Source: Lodderomyces elongisporus (Eukaryota > Ascomycota > Pichiomycetes > Serinales > Debaryomycetaceae). From it: a DNA stretch of 64,000 bases. The stretch is taken from NCBI RefSeq assembly GCF_030384665.1, contig NC_083677.1, positions 1 through 64,000 on the forward strand. Direction: 5' to 3'. Below the pieces are notes generated by a model. That model saw nothing but the letters and a program-made list of their open reading frames with translations. It was not told the origin of the DNA and searched no databases. Every line of letters starts with the position of its first letter. The first letter of the stretch is position 1. This document shows positions 44,301 through 52,227 of the stretch, piece by piece. Both the position numbers and the translations under genes were made by a program.

Positions 44301-44466
44301 GGTGTACGATACCGTTCATGTCCAAGTAGAGGTTATCAATCTCTCCATTTGGATTGGGGTCTTCATATTTGGCACCTCCAATTTCGTTTTGGTCTTCTTC
44401 AACCACTGGAGATATAATCTTTGGGTATTTCCTAGATAACCATCTGAATAATGCGGGAACTCCCAT
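41329..44466 (-). CDS. RAT1: Nuclear 5'-3' exoribonuclease 2
   Basis: Rat1/Xrn2 degrades RNA 5' to 3' in the nucleus, trims 5.8S and snoRNA precursors and drives torpedo termination of Pol II. The ATG at 44466 gives 1045 residues starting [17 protein letters not shown], the near-invariant start of the family; the frame extends three codons upstream without an ATG. Catalytic blocks: [16 protein letters not shown] (~50-65), [10 protein letters not shown] (~200) and [19 protein letters not shown] (~225-243). The second conserved region holds [24 protein letters not shown] (~600). Residues ~415-545 are a charged linker. The last ~130 residues are a Tyr/Asn/Gly/Gln-rich low-complexity tail with many NYN and GYNN repeats. 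Confidence 0.97.
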   Translation of the reverse strand: [1045 protein letters not shown]

Positions 44467-44973
44467 TCTTGACAATAGGGAGATGCTGCGATAGTGAACT
44501 GGAATAGGTGAAAGGGTAGGAAGAAAAGAAAGTTAAGAGCCGGAGGACGAGGGGAAGAGAGAGGAAAGAGGGAGAACATACACAGAGAGAGAGAGAGATG
44601 ACACGGCTTGTTTTTTTTTTGGATTTACAAATTTGTTTTTGTCTCTTGACCGGTGTAATTGTTGAAACTTCAACTACTTTACAGCATATAAGTGGATATG
44701 GAGCTAATACAAGACCGAGTTTAACACACAGTCATTATTCAAGTTGAGAATATAAAACAATTACGAATCAACTTTAAACTCTTTATTCGACAAAAATAGT
44801 GCAATGTGATTTGTAAGCTCATCGTTTATAGCTTAGTTTAGTGGATAGTCGCCATTTTGCTAATCTGAACGAACATCTGGTAGCTCATGTTTTGACATCC
44901 CTATTACGGCATTGATCGTGACATTTCCCTCTCTCTTTTTCTCTGTCTCATCTTCTCTCTCGCTCGCTGTCTC

Positions 44974-45010
<37 letters not shown>

Positions 45011-45164
45011 TATGTAAGCAAAATATAATAAAAGGTTGTGAAAAAGGTGGAAACCACAGTTTCCTCTCACAATCTAATATTTCAACATTTACACCCCAAT
45101 CAAACAAGCCTAGCTCTATATATACATATAAACACATACATACATTAAGAAAGATAAAGACGAA
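44467..45164. other. Divergent RAT1/GRX promoter region
   Basis: The 698 bases have no gene. CTCATCG at 44818-44824 is a 7/8 match to a reverse PAC element, 350 bp upstream of RAT1. A perfect (TA)n microsatellite lies at about 44978-45003, and CT-rich tracts at 44928-44975. GA repeats at 44584-44600 are close to the RAT1 start. Confidence 0.5.
44978..45003. repeat. (TA)n microsatellite
   Basis: About 13 TA units lie in the RAT1/GRX intergenic region, about 160 bp upstream of the GRX ATG. Confidence 0.85.
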
Positions 45165-45926
45165 ATGGGCGTTATAGAGATTGAAAGTGAAGAACAGTTT
45201 ACAGAGATTACTCAGTCATCCGACTCAAAGCTTCTTGCTTTGTACTTCCACACCCCCTGGGCTGGTCCTTGTAAGACCATGAACCAAGTATTCAAAACCT
45301 TGGCTGACTCCAAAGCAGACGATAGCTCAATAGTATTTCTTTCAATAAATGCAGATGACTTGTCTGAAATCAGCGAGTTGTTTGATGTTAGTGCTGTTCC
45401 ATATTTCATCTTGATTAGAAAGCAAACAATCTTGAAAGAATTATCCGGCGCAGACCCAAAGGAATTTATCGCAGCATTAAACCAATTTTCTGGATCGAAT
45501 GATTCCAACTCTGCAGCATCAGCCACCTCAGTCGCAACCAATACAAACAACACAGCTTCAGGTTCAGCAGCAGATCCAGCACAAGCAGAACCCGTGGAGG
45601 AATCCGAGGAGGCGCTTAACGAAAGGTTATCAAAACTCACATCGGCAGCTCCTATAATGTTGTTTATGAAAGGATCGCCATCGAGTCCACAATGTGGATT
45701 TTCGCGACAGTTGGTGGCAATATTGAGAGAACACCAAGTGAGATTTGGGTTCTTTGATATTTTAAAGGACGATTCAGTTAGGCAAGGATTGAAGAAATTT
45801 AGTGACTGGCCAACGTTTCCTCAACTATACATCAATGGAGAATTCCAAGGTGGGTTGGACATCATTAAAGAGAATATAGAAGAGGATGAACAATTTTTCG
45901 AGCATGCTTTAAATTCAAATGAATGA
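45165..45926 (+). CDS. GRX3: Monothiol glutaredoxin, Grx3/Grx4 type
   Basis: The 253-residue protein has an N-terminal thioredoxin-like domain (~1-110; WAGPC in place of the usual thioredoxin WCGPC) and a C-terminal glutaredoxin domain (~155-253) with the CGFS active site, followed by the glutathione-binding W-P-T-F-P-Q and GG-x-D-I segments. They are joined by a Ser/Ala/Asn-rich linker (~111-150). Proteins of this build bind a [2Fe-2S] cluster with glutathione, deliver iron in the cytosol and control iron-responsive transcription factors. Grx3 and Grx4 are paralogues in Saccharomyces; the single-copy form is usually named GRX3. The stop is only 19 bp from the convergent RAD24 stop. Confidence 0.95.
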   Translation: MGVIEIESEEQFTEITQSSDSKLLALYFHTPWAGPCKTMNQVFKTLADSKADDSSIVFLSINADDLSEISELFDVSAVPYFILIRKQTILKELSGADPKEFIAALNQFSGSNDSNSAASATSVATNTNNTASGSAADPAQAEPVEESEEALNERLSKLTSAAPIMLFMKGSPSSPQCGFSRQLVAILREHQVRFGFFDILKDDSVRQGLKKFSDWPTFPQLYINGEFQGGLDIIKENIEEDEQFFEHALNSNE

Positions 45927-45945
45927 GTAGATTAAGCTTTAGTTT

Positions 45946-47598
45946 CTATAGTTTACCTTGCGATATTAAGTAGTCAATATCATCATCATCAAAGTCCAGG
46001 TCTGATTGAGTGCTGTTTTCTATTTCATCACTAAGAGTATCATCATCATCATCATCATCGTCATTGTAATTGTAATTGTAATTATCATTACCATTGACAT
46101 TGCCATTTGCGATTCCGCTCCGGTCAATGTTGTCTTTTCTTTTCCTTTTTGTTCTTGCTTCGCCTATATCCATTTGGAATTGGTCATAAGCATCCATGAG
46201 CGGCCAATCGTCATCAGCAACCACCTCTTCCCCAGCATATACTTCTTGCAACCTACCACCAAGTCTATTATACCTCAAAAGACTACCTCTTGTTTTATTG
46301 TATATGAGCGGTAGATAAAACCCATCAATTAAGTTCAAAGTTTGAAACGAGTTGGAAGGTGCCAAATACTGTCTATACGATTCAACTTGACTATGGGTCT
46401 TTGACCTTATCTTCATTGCTCGGAAATGTCTTGGAAACTTCATCTTCAACTTTGACACCATAGGCTTCTGAGTAACTCGACTCAAATTGATTCTCGTTGA
46501 CCTCAATCCAAGCTCACCAAATGGGCAAATATCTGCATTGCTTAAATCATCGCAGATTGCTGCTCCTATTTGCAAAGGAAATTTAGAATCTTGGAAAATA
46601 TGGTAGTTTTCCAAAAGCCCTAGATTCAATAAATCCGAATTTTTTTCCGGGTACAGCTCAATAACTTTTGCAATCGAATTGTAATTGCTTGATTTTCCTT
46701 CAAACTCTTTACTTGAATAAATAATCTTTCCAAGTGCATGGAAGATGTTTAATGAGTTTTCTCGTATCATGCTCAAATGGCTCCTTGATCTAGACCACAT
46801 CTCCAAATTGAACATTACAGATCGTATATCTCCAGTTTTGTAGATATCGTTCAAAAAGGATTCGTCAATGGCCAAACTCTCCAGTTTTAACACTCTTTTA
46901 ACTGTTTTACTTAGAAAACGATGTGCCAAAGGATTAAATTTGATAACTTCAACTTGTTCACTCACTAGCAAATCTCTGCCAAGTAGGGTCTCTGCGGTCA
47001 TGGTATTCTCCAAATTGTACCCTGTTCTTTGGTCATCAGTCTCGTACTCAAACTCGCTAAGACATAAGACCAATGGCGGAAGCTGACCATCATAGTTGAT
47101 CCAATGTCGTAAAGCTTCTCTAAACAATTGAAGTGTTTCAAAATGATAAACATTGGGGAGATCTTCCAACAACACAATACTCCCATTTTTGTACCTGCAA
47201 CTCTGTAAAAACACAGAGAAATTCTCAGATTCTTGGTATTCGACTATGGAATCATTAAAGATATCGCCACCACACAATTCCCTCGCCAATAGTTTAACGG
47301 TAGTAGATTTGCTACTTCCACAGGGACCTGTAAGAACAAGTAGCTTTTTCGGCAGTCGACCTTTCAACATATTATTTAGCAGTTGTCTAACTTGTTGCAA
47401 CTTTGTTGGATTAATGCAAATCTCAGACGCGTTCTGAGGAGCATATTTTTCAAGCCAGGGCACCTGTGACTTGTTCAACTTCTCAGGACTGGGAGGAACC
47501 AGAAAGAAATCTTGGCTCTCATCATCATCGTCGGACAAGGAGTCCACTAGTTCGAATGACACATCTTGTTGCTTGCATTGCTTCTTTCTAGGTGGCAT
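45946..47598 (-). CDS. RAD24: Checkpoint clamp-loader large subunit (Rad24/Rad17)
   Basis: The 550-residue protein replaces Rfc1 in an alternative RFC complex that loads the 9-1-1 checkpoint clamp at damaged DNA. The N-terminus is acidic (~15-30). The family block PWLEKYAPQ...EICINPTKLQQV (~46-70) precedes a P-loop, LTGPCGSSKSTTVKLLA (~88-105), and the Walker B-like SIVLLEDLPNV (~145-155). The RFC-like lid and collar extend to ~430. The C-terminal ~90 residues contain a basic KRKRK patch and then an Asn/Tyr/Asp repeat with a long Asp run, ending in an acidic tail. It is shorter than the ~659 of Saccharomyces Rad24. Distant divergence is usual in this family; the signature blocks make the call good. 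Confidence 0.9.
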   Translation of the reverse strand: MPPRKKQCKQQDVSFELVDSLSDDDDESQDFFLVPPSPEKLNKSQVPWLEKYAPQNASEICINPTKLQQVRQLLNNMLKGRLPKKLLVLTGPCGSSKSTTVKLLARELCGGDIFNDSIVEYQESENFSVFLQSCRYKNGSIVLLEDLPNVYHFETLQLFREALRHWINYDGQLPPLVLCLSEFEYETDDQRTGYNLENTMTAETLLGRDLLVSEQVEVIKFNPLAHRFLSKTVKRVLKLESLAIDESFLNDIYKTGDIRSVMFNLEMWSRSRSHLSMIRENSLNIFHALGKIIYSSKEFEGKSSNYNSIAKVIELYPEKNSDLLNLGLLENYHIFQDSKFPLQIGAAICDDLSNADICPFGELGLRSTRINLSRVTQKPMVSKLKMKFPRHFRAMKIRSKTHSQVESYRQYLAPSNSFQTLNLIDGFYLPLIYNKTRGSLLRYNRLGGRLQEVYAGEEVVADDDWPLMDAYDQFQMDIGEARTKRKRKDNIDRSGIANGNVNGNDNYNYNYNDDDDDDDDTLSDEIENSTQSDLDFDDDDIDYLISQGKL

Positions 47599-47928
47599 AT
47601 ATGAGATGTTTATACAGTGTATGCCTTACTAATGCGCATTTAGATCTAATTCCAAAATGGAATATTATATACAAATGGTTGAGAAGTATCTCGCATTTAT
47701 AAACACACACACACACACTTTGCTTCTCTCTCTCTTTGTTTCGTTCTCGCTTTCTCTCTCCCTATGGCTTCCCATATTTCTTATCCTAATCTTTCTTCTC
47801 CTTCTACTTACTCTTCCCCACACGTATACACAGCAATAAATGGAAATTGCCAAGTTGTACCTATATCAATAATATTACAGACTAAAAAACAGAAAAAAAA
47901 ATAATGAAACAAAATCATTTAATCTTAT
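47599..47928. other. RAD24 upstream spacer
   Basis: The 330 bases contain a (CA)n run at about 47703-47718 followed by CT-rich DNA to about 47765. No gene is seen; it serves as RAD24 promoter and 3' flank of the JmjC gene. Confidence 0.5.
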
Positions 47929-49077
47929 CTACGCATTCATAAACTTCAGATCGCCGACTTCTTTATACCTTTTCCATAGTCGTTCGACATTAAGATTGAC
48001 AGCATCCGAGATGCATTGACAGCTCTCTGTGGATTTTGCATACTCAAACCACAGCTCAAGCGCAAAATTTACAGACTCAGCAAGATTATAGTCATAGTTG
48101 AAACCAGCATGGTAGCCATATGGATACGTTATAATGAATTCACCTTCACGGTGGATTGTTTTATTGACTGTTATACCCTTTTTCTCCAAGAACTGCGGCA
48201 GAGCCAAAAAAGTTTTGTGGCGAAGGAACTGAGAACAGTTTTTGTACTCGTCGCCAAACAAATCCTTCATCACATTGAAAAACTTTTCATGTTGTGCTTG
48301 AGGTATCAGGTACCACTGCTTTGGTGCGCCAAAATGTAAATAGTTGATCAGGTACAAGTCCTGATCCTCCAAATGCCAGGCAAATGTCGCTTTCCAAGTG
48401 CCAGCATATAAGTAAGCATTGTTGACACCAGGGATTTCCTCTTCCATTAGATCCAATATATTTGGGAGCTTTGCCACATTCCATGACTTTATATCATCAA
48501 CAAATAGTGACCCCAAAGTGTCTGCTCCATATATGGGTTCAGCATATGTGAGACCCTTCCAGTAGGCTCGCTCTAGTTCCTGACAACGCTCATCTGTGTA
48601 AATAGATGTATCAATGAAATACTTTTTCAAATCTGCTTTACTTTCTTTGCCTTCTTTCGAGTCTTTCAAACTCTCTTTTTCTTGCTCGACAGATTGTCTT
48701 CTTTTCTTCCTCGGTGGCTCATAGCTCCTCGATAATTCCCTCCACTGTTCAAGGTTGTACTTTCTAGCTCGCTCGACATTCTGCAGTTGGAAAACCCCGT
48801 GTCCATCATGGTTGATTGTTTGAACAATAGGGTTTTTGATGCATACTCGGGACAAATTGTCTACGGTGTAGCATTTTGCAACACTATCTAACCACTCTGC
48901 AGGGGGAATGACTCGTACGATACCAGACTGCAACCCGTACTCATTAATTGCTTTATTAAAAGCGTAGAAATCCAGGAATTGTTCAATGGTGGGCTTAAAA
49001 ACAGGCACACCATTGTCAATGAATGCAGGTTTGACGGAATCTAGATACTTGCGAGCCTTGCTTGACCTTGTTTGCAT
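47929..49077 (-). CDS. Compact JmjN/JmjC histone demethylase (KDM4/Rph1-like)
   Basis: The 382-residue protein is almost only the demethylase core. JmjN (~20-62) has VPVFKPTIEQFLDFYAF and SGIVRVIPPAEW. JmjC (~205-355) has the Fe(II) ligands His and Glu in HLEDQDLYLINYLHFGAPKQWY (with Lys for 2-oxoglutarate) and the distal His in YGYHAGFNYDYN. The KDM4-specific zinc site is also present: C-x5-H in CSQFLRH and C-x-C in SCQCIS. KDM4 enzymes remove methyl groups from H3K9 and H3K36. Saccharomyces Rph1 (~796) and Gis1 (~894) carry long C-terminal tails with C2H2 zinc fingers; this protein stops soon after the C-x-C and lacks them. A charged Lys/Glu segment (~128-150) separates JmjN and JmjC. No frameshift is evident. 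Confidence 0.9.
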   Translation of the reverse strand: MQTRSSKARKYLDSVKPAFIDNGVPVFKPTIEQFLDFYAFNKAINEYGLQSGIVRVIPPAEWLDSVAKCYTVDNLSRVCIKNPIVQTINHDGHGVFQLQNVERARKYNLEQWRELSRSYEPPRKKRRQSVEQEKESLKDSKEGKESKADLKKYFIDTSIYTDERCQELERAYWKGLTYAEPIYGADTLGSLFVDDIKSWNVAKLPNILDLMEEEIPGVNNAYLYAGTWKATFAWHLEDQDLYLINYLHFGAPKQWYLIPQAQHEKFFNVMKDLFGDEYKNCSQFLRHKTFLALPQFLEKKGITVNKTIHREGEFIITYPYGYHAGFNYDYNLAESVNFALELWFEYAKSTESCQCISDAVNLNVERLWKRYKEVGDLKFMNA

Positions 49078-49398
49078 TGTTTGCAGTTATGAATATATGT
49101 CAAAATGCAAAAGAAGGATAAAGGGAGATTCTAACAAAAATCTCATTTAAAGCTAAAAAGGAGAGAGGAAAAACAAAAAAAAAAAACACCAAAAAAAAAA
49201 ATCCTCGTCACAAAATCAATCCAAATGGGTCACATACTTTCTCTTTTTTTTATTTTTTTTTTTTTACTCTCTTTTGTTTGTTCCTGTCAATTTTTTCTTT
49301 TTAGCACGCGAAGGAATGCTACCTAGTTGAGTGTTGATTTACATATCGGCATTGATATAAACGCCTTCATCTAACTAGAGTAGACCTTACCAATTGCC
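49078..49398. other. Divergent promoter between the JmjC and small membrane protein genes
   Basis: The 321 bases have A-rich (49170-49200) and T-rich (49243-49265) tracts on opposite halves, nucleosome-excluding in character. No gene is seen. Confidence 0.5.
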
Positions 49399-49713
49399 AT
49401 GAGTTATACTAGAGATAACAAGATCAAGAAAGGTGTTTATGACAAAGATGCGGCGGCGTCGCACAAGTCGAGGGTGGTGAACTCATTCATCATTACAACT
49501 GTCATGATTTTAGTCTTGCTTATGCTAGGCTATCATTTCATATGGAGTTTCAAAGTCATTATTAATCAGCCATATGGCACACTTTTGAACAATCTTGTTT
49601 ATGGTCCAGGTACATTTTTGGCCAATGCAGGATTGAGTTTCAGATTCTTGCGATACTTGAACAAGATCTTGGTAGAGGATAAAGTCGATTCAGATTACAA
49701 AAAGTACTTTTAA
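49399..49713 (+). CDS. Small membrane protein of unknown function (104 aa)
   Basis: I do not recognise this protein. The ATG at 49399 gives 104 residues. The N-terminus (~1-25) is hydrophilic and basic. A strong membrane segment spans ~26-51 (VVNSFIITTVMILVLLMLGY...). A weaker hydrophobic stretch (~62-85) with a GPGTFLANAGLSFRFLRYL segment could be a second membrane or amphipathic helix. The tail is charged and ends KKYF. A lone short gene with its own divergent promoter, membrane hydropathy and no overlap with another gene is probably real. It converges on RLF2 (119-bp spacer). Confidence 0.7.
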   Translation: MSYTRDNKIKKGVYDKDAAASHKSRVVNSFIITTVMILVLLMLGYHFIWSFKVIINQPYGTLLNNLVYGPGTFLANAGLSFRFLRYLNKILVEDKVDSDYKKYF

Positions 49714-49832
49714 ACCACAAAATACGATATAGAGAAAACAAATATTTTAAGAATACATATATATATATATATATATTTGTACATGTTATTTTCATTGTTG
49801 ATTTTTCAAAAACATAAAAATTTCTTCAACTA

Positions 49833-51461
49833 TTAATGTTGTATCGTTCTCAATGTCACTTTGTCTTCAGAAACTAGGTGTACTGTGGAGTAGCCCTGGA
49901 AAAAGGTTTCCTCATTCTCATCGTTCCATTTATTCACCACCACCAATTGCTTCAAGTTCCAATTTCTTTTCTTATTATCCTGCTGATCATTTTCGATAAA
50001 TTCGTCATCTTCTTCATCCAGTAGGAGACCAACCCCATCGTCTTCATCTTCATCTTCATCATCAATATCATCTCCATCTTTATCTTCCTCGTTCCATTCG
50101 AGATCAGAGTCGTAATCATAATCCAATCCAGTAGTACACGCGTCCAATGGATTTGACAAGATCGGAAGAAGCTGGCTTTGGTGCTTTGTAGAAGTCCAGG
50201 TCCCTGTATATGGTGGTTTAGAATTTTCATAGAAACTAATAAATTTGATAGGATCTAGACTTTCAATCAACTTGATGATCTGCTGCTCAGTAGTCGAGGG
50301 CAGATTTAGTGCGCTTAATATAGACTCGGGTGTAGTTGGCACGCGATGAACTGGAATCGATAGTTTGCTTTTTTGCAAAAATGACTTGAACTTTGATTCA
50401 TTTTCTTTTCCTTGATTCAGTATCATTAAATCCAATTCTTTCTTGGATGCCTCAGTAGCATCAGCAACAATGCCAAGTGTTTTCAAGGTCACATTCTTTT
50501 GAACGAAAAAGGGTAGAAACAAAGACTCATAATCTGATTCAACTTGTTTCTCCTCGAGCTTCACGTCGGTTTTCTTTGCAGGACCAGCCTGGAAGAAACT
50601 CGAGATCCTCATTTGACTTCGTTCTTTCGCCTCTTCAGCCTTGCGTTTTTCCTCTTCAGCTTTTTGTCTTTCAAGTTCCTTTGCCCTCTTTTCCTCTTCA
50701 ATCTTGAGCTTCTTTTCAAGTCTTTCCTTTTCGCGTTCCTCTCGCCTTCGCTCCTTTTCTTGTAATTCGGCTTGCTTCTTCTGCTCTCGTTGCAATTGTT
50801 CTTCTTTTCTTTTCCGTTCTTTCTCTAACTTTTCTTCTTCTTTCTTTCGTTCCCTTTCCAACTTTTCTTCTTCAAGTTTCCTACGTTTAGCTTCCTTCTC
50901 CTCTTCGAGTTTCTTACGTTTAGCTTCCTTCTCCTCTTCGAGTTTCTTACGTTTAGCTTCCTTCTCCTCTTCAAGTTTTTTCCGTTTTGCTTCCTTCTCC
51001 TCTTCAAGTTTCTTACGTTTAGCTTCCTTCTCCTCTTCGAGTTTCTTACGTTTAGCTTCTTTCTCCTCTTCAAGTTTCTTACGTTTAGCTTCTTTCTCCT
51101 CTTCAAGTTGTTTCTTCTTGGCTAATTTTTCCTCCTCCGCTTGCCGCCTTTTCAATTCCTTCTCTTCCTCTTGTTTCTTTTTCAAAGCTGCTTTTTCATC
51201 GTCTAATTTCTTTCTCTTGGCTGCTTTTTCCTCTTCTGTTGGCGACTCAGGCTTTATGTTATCTTTCTCTGCATGTCCATCCTGTTCGGGTGACTTTCTT
51301 TTCCTTAGCTTTCTATTGGAAGCAGATGTATCATCTTTATCCTCATAGCCTAGTTGATCTGGCAGTTTTGTCTCTGAATCAATTGCATTTTCACCACGCT
51401 GATGTGTATCCTCATCTAGTCGCGAATTTTCTTGAAAGTTTGAAGCGTAAACAGTGGTCAT
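49833..51461 (-). CDS. RLF2: Chromatin assembly factor 1 large subunit (p150/Cac1)
   Basis: CAF-1 deposits H3-H4 on newly replicated DNA; the large subunit binds DNA, PCNA and histones. The 542-residue protein has the family order. An acidic/basic N-terminus is followed by a KER region (~65-290), a highly charged helix containing at least seven tandem KLEEEKEAKRK-type units. A QMRISSFF motif (~285-292) fits a PCNA-interacting box. A folded domain (~310-440) contains KFISFYENSKPPYTGTW, a hallmark of Cac1 homologues. An acidic block (~445-490) binds histones in the family. The C-terminal winged-helix-like end follows. Its 3' end faces the small membrane protein gene. Confidence 0.93.
   Translation of the reverse strand: MTTVYASNFQENSRLDEDTHQRGENAIDSETKLPDQLGYEDKDDTSASNRKLRKRKSPEQDGHAEKDNIKPESPTEEEKAAKRKKLDDEKAALKKKQEEEKELKRRQAEEEKLAKKKQLEEEKEAKRKKLEEEKEAKRKKLEEEKEAKRKKLEEEKEAKRKKLEEEKEAKRKKLEEEKEAKRKKLEEEKEAKRRKLEEEKLERERKKEEEKLEKERKRKEEQLQREQKKQAELQEKERRREEREKERLEKKLKIEEEKRAKELERQKAEEEKRKAEEAKERSQMRISSFFQAGPAKKTDVKLEEKQVESDYESLFLPFFVQKNVTLKTLGIVADATEASKKELDLMILNQGKENESKFKSFLQKSKLSIPVHRVPTTPESILSALNLPSTTEQQIIKLIESLDPIKFISFYENSKPPYTGTWTSTKHQSQLLPILSNPLDACTTGLDYDYDSDLEWNEEDKDGDDIDDEDEDEDDGVGLLLDEEDDEFIENDQQDNKKRNWNLKQLVVVNKWNDENEETFFQGYSTVHLVSEDKVTLRTIQH
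50868..51112 (-). repeat. 33-bp coding minisatellite in RLF2 (KER repeats)
   Basis: Tandem 33-bp units encode the 11-residue KLEEEKEAKRK, about seven and a half copies with only synonymous or conservative changes. The array forms one long charged helix in the CAF-1 large subunit. Confidence 0.9.
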
Positions 51462-52227
51462 CTCTTATCTATTTATTAATGTATTGATCAATGTATTTAC
51501 TAATGTATTTCCTTTCTTTTTTTTATATTTCCAAGCAAAAGTAATGATGAACGTGATTGTTAAGTTATTCAAAATAATGAGCAATGTGTATTATTTAATA
51601 AGTTCTCTAAAGTAAACGAATTTTGTCAATTTTTAAAACATAAATTTTACAAAGCCTATTGGTTCGTTGATCTGTAGACCTTTGGATATTCTTATGTTTT
51701 AGAAAAAGGAAAAGAAGAAAAATTTTTGGGAAAAATAGTTAGCTGTGAAGCTTATAGAGATTAAAGAAAAAAAAATACAATCAAAAACAACGAAACGCGT
51801 CTCATAATAGCATTGAAATAGAAGAGGAAGAAAAAAAAATTGATGATTATTGACCACGAAATTACACGATTGTCAAGAGAGAAGGAGAGAGAGAGAGAGA
51901 GAGAGATAGAATCTAGAGACAAAACAAAAATGTACAGCAAACAAGATATATACCAACGAACTCTTTCTTAAGCAAAAAAATGAAACAAAAATTATCCAAT
52001 ATATTATTATAAAAAAAGAACTGAACAAAATTATATAAAAATCAATAAAAATAAGGGGGAAAAAGAATAACCCCCACCCACAACAGAAAAGTGGTGAAAT
52101 CTAAAACAACACACTCTGGTGCTTACGTGGTCAGAAAATGATGCATGGAACTGAAAGGATTAAAGAAAATGAAGAAGAAGAATATGAAGATGAAGAAGAA
52201 GATGATGCTGGGATGTGAATCCAGATC
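51462..52227. other. RLF2 promoter and sulfate permease 3' flank
   Basis: The 766 bases have no gene. There is a (GA)n tract at about 51883-51906, AT-rich DNA, and a GAA/GATGAA-rich run at 52160-52205 just after the permease stop. Confidence 0.5.

Noticed and set aside
44829..44850. TAGCTTAGTTTAGTGG, resembling a tRNA A box
   Set aside because: No anticodon stem, T arm or B box follows and no acceptor stem can be formed.
50641..51348. 235-residue Ser/Phe-rich plus-strand open frame opposite RLF2
   Set aside because: It is the antisense of the Lys/Glu-rich KER repeats and starts without a credible promoter or domain.
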